A stretch of 64,000 nucleotides of DNA from Candidatus Flexifilum breve (GTDB taxonomy: Bacteria > Chloroflexota > Anaerolineae > Aggregatilineales > Phototrophicaceae), in the NCBI GenBank assembly GCA_016717205.1, contig JADKGC010000006.1, positions 186,001 through 250,000 of the forward strand, in the 5' to 3' direction. The position numbers and the translations under genes were made by a program. Positions 1 to 7,317 of the stretch are shown here, piece by piece. Position 1 is the first letter of the stretch; each line of letters starts with the position of its first letter. The notes beneath the pieces were generated by a model. That model made no database searches. It was given only the letters and a program-made list of their open reading frames with translations, and was not told where the DNA came from.

Positions 1-1181
1 GCGCGGTCTTTGCGCTCGTCGCGTTCGCTGAAGGTCAGCGCGCCGATTTTGAGCACACCCATACCGCCGGAAAGCCGCGCGATACGCAGGCGCAGGCGTT
101 CCCAGTTTTCATCCGGCGTCTTGATCGTTTTGAGCTGCGCGCGCAGGTCGCCCGCGCGGCGCTGCATCAGGCGTTTGTCGCCCGCGCCGCCGATGATGGT
201 GAGCGAGTCGCGCTTGAGGATGACGCGCTGTGCCCGCCCGAACCACTCGGCGCGGAAGCGTCCCGGTGCTGTGCCGCGCTCGACCGCCGTCAACTGCCCG
301 CCGACCAGCAGACTCACATCTTCGAGGTCGGCACGGAGCGCGTCGCCAGAAGCGAGCAGCAGCGCCGCCGCCCCGGTCAGCCGCCCGCGCACATGATTCA
401 GTGTGAGGGCTTGCAGCGCCTCCCCGGTGATTTCCCGCGCGATGATCAGAATCGGCGTTTTGTCCGGCGCTTCGAACACCAGTTGTAGCGCGGGGGCGAC
501 CTGATCGAAGCGTTCGAGCTTGTCGTCGGAGACGAAGATCAACGGGTTTTCCAGCACGAGATCGTCCGCGGCGGGCGGCATGAGTTCGCGTGACGCGGGA
601 CGCGCGCTCCAGCGCCCGCCGTCCATGTACTCGCGGTCGAGGATCGGTGCTGCGTACTCGTCGACGACGTACGCGCCGTGCCGACCGAGCACATCGAACA
701 ATTCGCCGAGGATGTCGGCGAGTTCGGCATCATCGGTCGCCGTCAGCACGATCTGCGCGAGGCGTTCCTGCCCTTTGACGGGCTGCGCCGCCGCGAGGAT
801 CGACTGTGCCGCCGCGCGGATCGCCGCGTCGATCCCGCTCCGGAGTGTCATTGGGTTGACGCCCGCTGCGATCAGTCGGTACGCGCCGTCGAGCAGCGCG
901 TTCGCCAGCACGGCGGTGAGCGCCGCGCCGTCGAGATAGCGTTCATGCATCTCCGTCGCTGCACCGCGCATGATCATCGCGCCGCTGTTCTCAGCCGCGC
1001 CGCTGAGTTCGGTCACGCGCCGCGCGATCACGCCGGAATCGGTCAGCGCTTCGGGCTTGCCCGCGCCAAGCGCATTCCAGATCACGCCGCGCTGCGGGCC
1101 GAGCGTCGCCGCCATGAGCTGCGCCATCTGCGCGAACCCGCGCGCGATGCCCGCCTGCGGCTGAAACAGGAGCTGTTTCAT
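1..1181 (-). CDS. Divergent GroEL/Cpn60-family chaperonin paralogue, C-terminus beyond window
   Basis: The gene runs off the left edge; 393 residues are visible. The whole stretch aligns by eye with GroEL: TLGP at residues 26-29, an AAGVNPMTLRSGIDAA match to the GroEL NPM region, an apical segment with PILIIAREITGEAL, and LSGGMGVLKIGA matching GroEL LAGGVAVIKVGA. Two ATP-site features are changed. GroEL TKDGV reads TDSGV, so the D52 position is S49, although the adjacent residue is D48. The DGTTT box reads DGAAL, keeping the Asp as D84 but losing the three threonines. The apical segment equivalent to DRGYLSPYF reads DGGRWSARP, so the hydrophobic client-binding surface differs. The start codon overlaps the stop of the ABC ATPase gene as ATGA, so the two are translationally coupled. 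Family membership is clear; loss of normal ATPase cycling and a role with this transporter are inference. Confidence 0.85.
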   Translation of the reverse strand, partial: MKQLLFQPQAGIARGFAQMAQLMAATLGPQRGVIWNALGAGKPEALTDSGVIARRVTELSGAAENSGAMIMRGAATEMHERYLDGAALTAVLANALLDGAYRLIAAGVNPMTLRSGIDAAIRAAAQSILAAAQPVKGQERLAQIVLTATDDAELADILGELFDVLGRHGAYVVDEYAAPILDREYMDGGRWSARPASRELMPPAADDLVLENPLIFVSDDKLERFDQVAPALQLVFEAPDKTPILIIAREITGEALQALTLNHVRGRLTGAAALLLASGDALRADLEDVSLLVGGQLTAVERGTAPGRFRAEWFGRAQRVILKRDSLTIIGGAGDKRLMQRRAGDLRAQLKTIKTPDENWERLRLRIARLSGGMGVLKIGALTFSERDERKDR

Positions 1182-2266
1182 GCCAGCGCCTGCGTGGTAT
1201 CCGGGTCAAACAGGCTGACCTGTTCGGGATCAATCGCAATCGAGACCATCGCGCCTTCTTCGATGACTTCGCTGTCGGAGACCTGGGCGGTCAAATTGCC
1301 GCCTTCGCCAAAGGCCAAGCCGAGGATTTGTTCGCCGAGCAGTAGTTCGATGAAGTTGACGTAGGCGCGCGGCGCGAGCGGATCTTGGGTGATCTGTATC
1401 GCGCTCGGACGAATGCCGCCGATCACCGCCGTTTTGGTGTACTTGGCGAGAATCGGCTCCCATTTGGCGGGCAGCGGGATGACCAGACTGCCCGACCGGA
1501 AGGCGATATGCCCGTCACGGTGGGTGATTTCGCCGTTGAGCAGGTTGGTCGCGGGGGCGCCGATGAAGCCCGCGACGAAGGTGTTCGCCGGGGCGGTGAG
1601 CAGTTCTTCCGCCGTGCCGATCTGCTGCACGCGCCCGCCGGAAAGCACGCAGATCCGGTTCGCCATGGCGAAGGCTTCGCTCTGATCGTGCGTGACGTAC
1701 ACGCTCGGTTTGCCTTTGGCGCGATGCACCGCCATGATATCGGTGCGCGCTTTGTGGCGCAGCTTCGGGTCAAGGTTGGAGAGCGGTTCGTCGTAGAGAT
1801 ACGAATCGGCATCCTTGACCATCGCCCGCGCCAGCGCAACGCGCTGCTGTTCGCCGCCGGAAATATCGCCGATGTTGCGTTCGAGCAGGGCGGTCAAGCC
1901 GAGCTTGTCGGCGGCGGGCTTGATGCGCCGCTCGATTTCCGCTTTGTTGACGCCGCGCGCTTCCAGCCCGTAGGCGATATTGCCGTACACGTCCATGTTG
2001 GGGTACAGCCCGTAATCCTGAAACACCATGCCGAGGTTGCGCTCACGGGGCGGTAACTGCGTGATGTTCACCCCGTTCAGGCTGATCACGCCGCTGTCCG
2101 GTTGTTCCAACCCGCAGATCAGGCGCAGGAGCGTGCTTTTGCCGCAGCCCGATGGGCCGAGCAGCACGAAGAATTCGCCATCGTCGACGGTGAAGCTCAC
2201 GTTGTCGATGATCTGGCGGTTGCCGAGCATTTTCTTTAAGTTGGCGACTTGTAATTGACCCATCAT
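1178..2266 (-). CDS. CUT1 sugar ABC transporter ATPase (MalK/UgpC-type), copy 1
   Basis: A 362-residue nucleotide-binding subunit that would power a carbohydrate importer at the inner membrane face. Walker A is GPSGCGKST (from residue 37), the signature is ISGGEQQRVALARA, Walker B runs into YDEPLSNLDP, and the switch histidine lies in VYVTHDQSEA. A C-terminal TOBE-like regulatory region of about 120 residues follows, as in MalK. The reading frame is open further upstream, but that part has no ABC homology and covers the neighbouring gene. The start at 2266 (ATGATG) overlaps the upstream stop by ATGA and begins right at the ABC fold; 2263 is an equally good second ATG. It is the last of three MalK-like ATPases in the operon and overlaps the chaperonin-like gene downstream. 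Confidence 0.93.
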   Translation of the reverse strand: MMGQLQVANLKKMLGNRQIIDNVSFTVDDGEFFVLLGPSGCGKSTLLRLICGLEQPDSGVISLNGVNITQLPPRERNLGMVFQDYGLYPNMDVYGNIAYGLEARGVNKAEIERRIKPAADKLGLTALLERNIGDISGGEQQRVALARAMVKDADSYLYDEPLSNLDPKLRHKARTDIMAVHRAKGKPSVYVTHDQSEAFAMANRICVLSGGRVQQIGTAEELLTAPANTFVAGFIGAPATNLLNGEITHRDGHIAFRSGSLVIPLPAKWEPILAKYTKTAVIGGIRPSAIQITQDPLAPRAYVNFIELLLGEQILGLAFGEGGNLTAQVSDSEVIEEGAMVSIAIDPEQVSLFDPDTTQALA

Positions 2267-2931
2267 TTTTCCATCAAGCTGCGAAACATTTGCGTTTGAA
2301 GTAAAGCGATCACTACCGGGACGATCAGCACCCAGCCGCCGACCGAGATCGTGCCGAGTATCACCGCGATCAGCACCGCGCCCGTGACGAGCAGCGTTTG
2401 CGCCGGATAGTGCCACACCAGCCGCGCCGACTCGACCATCAGCATGACGGGATTGCGCAGGTCGCGCGCGGCGATCAGTACGCCCCAGTAGTTGCTGAAC
2501 ACGAGCACGAACAGCAGCGCCAACTGGCACACGGCGCTGATCACCGTGACGGGCACACTGCCCCCGAGGATCAATACGCCGATCAGCCCGACGAGCGGCA
2601 TGAGCGCTTTCGCGCCGTCCAGACCGCGCGTCTTGAGCAGATCCGTCGCCAGATGCAAAGTCAACGGTTCACCCTGCGCGGCCAGTCGTGCCATACCGTA
2701 CAGTACGACCGTCGCTGGCGCATAGGCGATCAGCGTATAGCTGATCAGAACGACGCGCACGACGACCGGTAGTTCCGGCCAGCCGAACACGGCCAACGCT
2801 GGCAGCCACTGGATCGCCCATACGATGTTGAGCACGACGAGGCGCTCCAACTGATCGGCGATGATGGTGAACGGTGACCACAAGGGGCTGCGTTCACCCG
2901 TATCGACTCCGGTATCGTCCAGAAACGGCAT
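2263..2931 (-). CDS. YesL/DUF624-like integral membrane protein
   Basis: A 222-residue polytopic protein with about five or six hydrophobic helices, including VVVRVVLISYTLIAYAPATV and TLLVTGAVLIAVILGTISVG, and no catalytic motif. Size, helix layout and position inside a CUT1 sugar-transport operon resemble the DUF624/YesL family, whose role is not established but which often sits beside carbohydrate ABC transporters. It lies between two ATPase genes, 5 bases after the upstream one and overlapping the downstream one by 4, so it is certainly part of the operon. The family call comes from resemblance and context. Confidence 0.6.
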   Translation of the reverse strand: MPFLDDTGVDTGERSPLWSPFTIIADQLERLVVLNIVWAIQWLPALAVFGWPELPVVVRVVLISYTLIAYAPATVVLYGMARLAAQGEPLTLHLATDLLKTRGLDGAKALMPLVGLIGVLILGGSVPVTVISAVCQLALLFVLVFSNYWGVLIAARDLRNPVMLMVESARLVWHYPAQTLLVTGAVLIAVILGTISVGGWVLIVPVVIALLQTQMFRSLMEK

Positions 2932-2936
2932 CAGGC

Positions 2937-4061
2937 TTATCCGTACAACAGTGAATGTTCGCTGGCGGCATCGAACAGGTGAATCTTCTCCATATTGATC
3001 CCGAGCGGAATCTCTTTGCCAATGTAGCTGGCGGGCAGACGAATGCGGAAGGTCGCCACGTATTCGCTGTCGCCTTCGAGCGAGCTGAGATAGGCGATGC
3101 TGCCCGTCGCGCTCGGTTCGATCTCGTTCAGGATGCCGCGAATTGTATTATCGTCTGTGACGGCAAATGGCGCTTGTTTCGGGACGTGCATATCTTCCGG
3201 ACGAATTCCGACTTTGACCGCCAGCCCCGCATGTCCGCCGAGTTTGTCGTTGAACTGCGCCGGGATCAGCGCTTTGAAGGCCGCCGTTTCGATGTATAGA
3301 CTGCCGTCTTCCGCGCTGATGCGCCCGTCAAACAAATTGATGCTCGGCGCGCCGATGAAGAACGCGACGAACTGATTCACGGGCTTGCTGTACAGATCCT
3401 GCCCGGTGCCGATTTGTTCCAGCTTGCCGCCGCGCATCACGGCGATCCGGTCGCCGAGCGCCATCGCTTCCGATTGGTCATGGGTGACGTACACGGTCGG
3501 CTTGGGGCGCTGCTGGTGCAGCAGCATGATGTCTTCGCGCGCCTGATGCCGGAGCTGTGCGTCGAGGTTGGAGAGCGGTTCATCAAAGAGGATGATGTCA
3601 GCATCGCGCACCATCGCCCGCGCCAGCGCCACACGCTGCCGTTCGCCGCCGCTGAGCTGGCGCGGCTTGCGCTTGAGCAGCGGATCAATACGGAACATCT
3701 GCGCCGCTTTGGTGACGCGGCTGTCGATCTCCTGCCGGGAGTAACCGCCGCGCGCCCGCAGCCCGTAGGCGATGTTTTCGTACACAGTCAGATGGGGGAA
3801 GACGGCGTAATCCTGAAACACCATCGCCACATTGCGATCCCGCGGGCGAATCTCGTTCACGACTTTGTCGCCGAAGCGGATTTCGCCGGAGGTCGCGGCT
3901 TCCAGACCCGCCAGCAGGCGCAGCGTCGTTGTTTTGCCGCAGCCGGACGGCCCGACCATCGCCAGAAATTCGCCCTCTTTGACCTCGAAACTCACATTGT
4001 TGACGGCGATCTTTTCGGCGGAAAACTCTTTGCGTAAATCACGCACTTGAATGAGTGCCAT
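2937..4061 (-). CDS. CUT1 sugar ABC transporter ATPase (MalK/UgpC-type), copy 2
   Basis: A 374-residue MalK-type ATPase with every catalytic motif intact: Walker A GPSGCGKTT from residue 37, Q-loop MVFQDYAVFP, signature LSGGERQRVALARA, Walker B ILFDEPLSNLDAQ and switch VYVTHDQSEAMA, followed by a TOBE-type C-terminal domain. The start is supported by an AGAGAGG ribosome site 6 bases upstream. It is the middle of three ATPase genes in one transcription unit that has only one permease pair, so it either forms a heterodimer with a neighbour or serves permeases encoded elsewhere; the sequence cannot decide. Its C-terminal domain differs clearly from those of copies 1 and 3, so these are old paralogues. 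Confidence 0.93.
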   Translation of the reverse strand: MALIQVRDLRKEFSAEKIAVNNVSFEVKEGEFLAMVGPSGCGKTTTLRLLAGLEAATSGEIRFGDKVVNEIRPRDRNVAMVFQDYAVFPHLTVYENIAYGLRARGGYSRQEIDSRVTKAAQMFRIDPLLKRKPRQLSGGERQRVALARAMVRDADIILFDEPLSNLDAQLRHQAREDIMLLHQQRPKPTVYVTHDQSEAMALGDRIAVMRGGKLEQIGTGQDLYSKPVNQFVAFFIGAPSINLFDGRISAEDGSLYIETAAFKALIPAQFNDKLGGHAGLAVKVGIRPEDMHVPKQAPFAVTDDNTIRGILNEIEPSATGSIAYLSSLEGDSEYVATFRIRLPASYIGKEIPLGINMEKIHLFDAASEHSLLYG

Positions 4062-4073
4062 GTCGAGCCTCTC

Positions 4074-5195
4074 TTAAAACAGGTCCGGGATGCCGGGCGT
4101 GTGCAGCGCGGTTTCGTCGTTCGCGTCGAACAGGTAGGCTGCATCCCAGCGTGGGGTGACATGAATCTGGTGGGTGTTGGGTGCGTCCAGCGGCAGAATG
4201 ACGGTCACGCTCGTGCCGTTCAGGTTGCCGTGCGCGAAGGCCGCTTGTTCGGTCGGAATGCGGTCCATGAAGCGCACCGGCATGGTCGCGCCGTTCCCCA
4301 CATCCCAACCTTCAGCGCGCATGCCGAGGCGCACGCTGGTGCGTCCAGCCACGGTCGCCGCGAGATCCGGCGGGAGTTCCCATGTCGCATCCTCGACGCG
4401 GAGCGTATTGCCGCTCACCTGCGCCGAAATGATCGACATGGGCGGCGTGCCGATGAAGGTGGCGACAAACAGATTCGCCGGGGTGTAGTATAGGTCGTCA
4501 AACGTGCCGAACTGCTCCAGTTTGCCTTTGCGCATGACGGCGATGCGGTCACCCATGAAGATGGCTTCCTGCTGGTCGTGGGTGACGTAGACCGTCGTCA
4601 CCTTGAACTTGCGCAGCATCTTCTTGATTTCCATGCGTGTGCGTTCGCGCAGTTTGGCGTCGAGGTTGGAGATCGGCTCGTCCATTAAGAACACATACGG
4701 ATCGCGCACGATGCAGCGCCCAATTGCCACGCGCTGCTGTTCACCGCCGGAGAGCGTGTCCGTGCGCTGACCGATGAGCAGATCAAAGCCGACGCCCATG
4801 ATGTCGGCGACTTCTTTGGTGCGCTGCTGCATCTCTTCTTCGGTGCGTTGATGCACTTCGAAGTAATAGGCGAGGTTGCCTTTGCCCTTCATCGTCGGGT
4901 AGAGCGCGTAATCCTGAAAGACCATCCCGACGCCGCGGTGCTGCGGTTCGATGCGCGTCACATCGTAATCGTTGAACAGTACTTGCCCTTTATCGGCAAA
5001 TTCCAGCCCAGCGATCACCTTGAGCAGCGTGCTCTTGCCGCAGCCGGATGGCCCGACGATGCTGATGATCTCGCCGTGCTCAATGGTCATCTGGATGTTT
5101 TCGAGTGCCGGACGCCCTTTATCTTCCTTAAGCGCGGTCTCTTCGAGCTGTACACCGTAGTTGCGCGTGACGCTGCGGAGTTCGACTTTAACCAT
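4074..5195 (-). CDS. CUT1 sugar ABC transporter ATPase (MalK/UgpC-type), copy 3
   Basis: A 373-residue MalK-like ATPase. Walker A GPSGCGKST begins at residue 48, eleven residues later than in the two paralogues, because the N-terminal strand carries an insertion (about residues 15-29, GVQLEETALKEDKGR). The signature LSGGEQQRVAIGRC, Walker B VFLMDEPISNLDAK and switch VYVTHDQQEA are intact, and a TOBE-like C-terminus follows. It is the ATPase gene nearest the permeases (13 bases after permease 2), so it is the simplest candidate for their partner. Confidence 0.93.
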   Translation of the reverse strand: MVKVELRSVTRNYGVQLEETALKEDKGRPALENIQMTIEHGEIISIVGPSGCGKSTLLKVIAGLEFADKGQVLFNDYDVTRIEPQHRGVGMVFQDYALYPTMKGKGNLAYYFEVHQRTEEEMQQRTKEVADIMGVGFDLLIGQRTDTLSGGEQQRVAIGRCIVRDPYVFLMDEPISNLDAKLRERTRMEIKKMLRKFKVTTVYVTHDQQEAIFMGDRIAVMRKGKLEQFGTFDDLYYTPANLFVATFIGTPPMSIISAQVSGNTLRVEDATWELPPDLAATVAGRTSVRLGMRAEGWDVGNGATMPVRFMDRIPTEQAAFAHGNLNGTSVTVILPLDAPNTHQIHVTPRWDAAYLFDANDETALHTPGIPDLF

Positions 5196-5208
5196 GGGAC
5201 ATCAACTC

Positions 5209-6219
5209 CTATTTCAGCCCGCGAATCTTCACGCCCTTGAGCAGGTAGTTGCGTGAGACGATGAACATCAGGAAGATGGGGATGGTCTGCAAAATGCCCA
5301 GTACGACCAGACCGTTCCACGACAAACCTGCATCCTGCAGCGCGCGGATGCGCTCGTTCTGCGCGAACGCGCCGCCCGAGCTCATCGTCCCGGTCGAACT
5401 GAAGGCGTTGACGAGGTTGTAGATGGCGACGGACATCGGCGCTTTGGTCGGGTCTTGAATCACCAGCAGCGGCCACATAAACGAATCCCATACGCCGCTG
5501 AACTGCATATACGCGGCGACCGCGAACACCGGGATACTCATGGGCAGCACGATGCGTCGGAAGATGTTGAACTCCGAGCCGCCATCCACGCGCGCCGCCT
5601 GAATGATCGAATTCGGGATGGTGTCGAAGAAGCCCTTGAAGAGCAGAAAGTTGAACGCGCTGAACACGCCGGGGATGATGACCGCCCACGCGGTATTCCA
5701 CGTGCGCAGCACCGGGAAGGGCGTCTCCGTGCCGGGGATGTTCGGCACCTGCGGCAGCGGGAACGGGAAGTTGCGCACGAGCAGGAAGCTCGGGATGAGC
5801 GTCACAGCGGCGGGAACCATCAGCGTGCCGATGAAGAACAGGAACGACCAGCGCGCGCCGCGGCCTTTCTGCAGTTTGCTATTGGCATAGGCGGCAAACG
5901 CGGTGATGGGCAGCGATAAGGCCAGCGTGCCGAACGCCATCAGGCAGGAGTTGACGAAGTAGACTGAGAGCGGCTGCCGGAGGAGATCGTTTTGCGCGGT
6001 GATTTGCAGCACCAGCTCCCACGCTTTGAGGGTCGGTTGTTCCGGCCACAGCGTCGGCGGAATACGCATGATCTCCGGCGCGCTCTTGAGCGACGTGACG
6101 ATCATGAAATAGAACGGGATTAAGTGCATGAACACGCCGAGGACGAGGATCGCCACGACGATGCCATAGGTAATGCGTAAACCGGGCTGATTGCGCCCCA
6201 CTTTGGGAAACAGAGACAT
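5209..6219 (-). CDS. CUT1 sugar ABC transporter permease, MalG/UgpE-like
   Basis: A 336-residue inner-membrane permease. After a short cytoplasmic N-terminus comes a helix near residues 17-40 and then the usual bundle of about six helices. The ATPase-contacting EAA loop is visible as IIQAARVDGGSEFNIFRRI followed by LP, with the family glycine. It is the second permease of the importer, 13 bases downstream of the MalF-like gene. Homologues translocate mono- or oligosaccharides delivered by a binding protein; the substrate is not readable from the sequence, but the divergent GH1 gene and nearby GH30 suggest beta-glucosides. Confidence 0.93.
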   Translation of the reverse strand: MSLFPKVGRNQPGLRITYGIVVAILVLGVFMHLIPFYFMIVTSLKSAPEIMRIPPTLWPEQPTLKAWELVLQITAQNDLLRQPLSVYFVNSCLMAFGTLALSLPITAFAAYANSKLQKGRGARWSFLFFIGTLMVPAAVTLIPSFLLVRNFPFPLPQVPNIPGTETPFPVLRTWNTAWAVIIPGVFSAFNFLLFKGFFDTIPNSIIQAARVDGGSEFNIFRRIVLPMSIPVFAVAAYMQFSGVWDSFMWPLLVIQDPTKAPMSVAIYNLVNAFSSTGTMSSGGAFAQNERIRALQDAGLSWNGLVVLGILQTIPIFLMFIVSRNYLLKGVKIRGLK

Positions 6220-6232
6220 CGTTGGCGCTCCT

Positions 6233-7168
6233 CTAAACGTCCGGGTCTTCTTTGAACAGCAGGCGGTAGACGACGGTGATCGCCATGATCAGGAAGAACA
6301 GGAACACGGCAATCGCGGTGGCGTCGGAGTAACGCAGGTTGCCCAGCAGGTCGAACATATACATGACGACCGTGCGGCTCGCGCCGCCGGGGCCGCCTTC
6401 CGTCATCAGCTTCGGCCAGTCGAAGACTTGCAGCGAACCGATGATGGCGAAAGTCAGCAGCATGACGATGATCGGGCGCAGGCGGGGCAGGGAGATCGTC
6501 CAGATTTTGCGCCACAGGCTCGCGCCTTCGATTTCCGCCGCTTCGTAGTACGACTGCGGGATGCTCTGCAAGCCCGCCATATAGATCAGGCCGGGGCCAA
6601 ACATGAGCAGGCCGGGGACGATGAGCCAGAATAAGACCTGATCCGCGCTGCCGAGGAAGGGCTGCGGTTCGAGATGCAAAATGTCGGTGGCGATCCACTG
6701 GAAGAAGCCGAAGTCGCGGTTGTAGACGTAGCGCCACATAATCGTACTGGCGACGCCGCTCAACGGGAGAAACCACAGCAGCATCATCCAGCGCATGACG
6801 CGCGGTTTCATCTCCATCAGCAGAATGGCGACGATGATCGGGATGATGAATGTCAGGATGATGGACAGCGCCGCATAGGTGATGGTCACGCGGAAGGCCT
6901 GCGCTGTGAGCGGGTCATTCCACACGCGCTGGTAGCTCTGCAAGCCCGTGAACGAGATCGGGCCGCGCGGGCGCGCATCCGTCAAGCTGAGGAAGAACGC
7001 CACGACCAGCGGATACCAGCCCCAGCTCAACTGAAACAGGATCGCCGGAATGAGGAACGCCCACTTTTCGATCCGGCTGCGGCGCGTCAGCTTTAGCTCC
7101 ATGGAAGCAGCAGGCTGCTGCTCCGGTTGATCGAGTGGGGGCGCGGGTGAAAGTGTCTGTTCTGCCAT
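6233..7168 (-). CDS. CUT1 sugar ABC transporter permease, MalF/UgpA-like
   Basis: A 311-residue permease with about six transmembrane helices; the first is near residues 35-60 (WAFLIPAILFQLSWGWYPLV). The EAA coupling loop is present as YYEAAEIEGASLWRKIWTI followed by SLP. The polar, proline- and glutamine-rich N-terminal 25 residues are cytoplasmic. It forms the heterodimeric channel with the MalG-like protein encoded 13 bases downstream. The binding-protein gene lies 149 bases upstream on the same strand, with an intergenic repeat between, so permease expression may be partly separated from that of the binding protein. Confidence 0.93.
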   Translation of the reverse strand: MAEQTLSPAPPLDQPEQQPAASMELKLTRRSRIEKWAFLIPAILFQLSWGWYPLVVAFFLSLTDARPRGPISFTGLQSYQRVWNDPLTAQAFRVTITYAALSIILTFIIPIIVAILLMEMKPRVMRWMMLLWFLPLSGVASTIMWRYVYNRDFGFFQWIATDILHLEPQPFLGSADQVLFWLIVPGLLMFGPGLIYMAGLQSIPQSYYEAAEIEGASLWRKIWTISLPRLRPIIVMLLTFAIIGSLQVFDWPKLMTEGGPGGASRTVVMYMFDLLGNLRYSDATAIAVFLFFLIMAITVVYRLLFKEDPDV

Positions 7169-7206
7169 AAAGAAGCCTATCTATAACTTGATATTTACAT
7201 GATGAC

Positions 7207-7313
7207 TGACCCCACCCCCGTCCCCTCCCCGAATTCAGGGCGGGGCGACAACATTGATCGAAACGCCGCCCCTCTCCCCGCGTGCGTGGGAGAGGGGGTG
7301 GGGGTGAGGGGCA
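7207..7313. repeat. Intergenic GC-rich inverted repeat (family B: ccctctcc/ggagaggg type)
   Basis: Two C-rich then G-rich arms face each other between the binding-protein and permease genes: the left arm reads ccccacccccgtcccctccc and the right arm ggagagggggtgggggtgag. Similar arms occur near 15.7 kb, 32.4 kb and 52.4 kb, always between genes. In RNA this would fold into a large hairpin that could reduce read-through or stabilise the upstream part of the transcript. Confidence 0.6.
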
Positions 7314-7317
7314 AGGT

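Noticed and set aside
2267..2530. 88-codon N-terminal extension of the first ABC ATPase
   Set aside because: It overlaps the membrane-protein gene in another frame, has no ABC homology, and the ATGATG at 2266 fits both family start and coupling.
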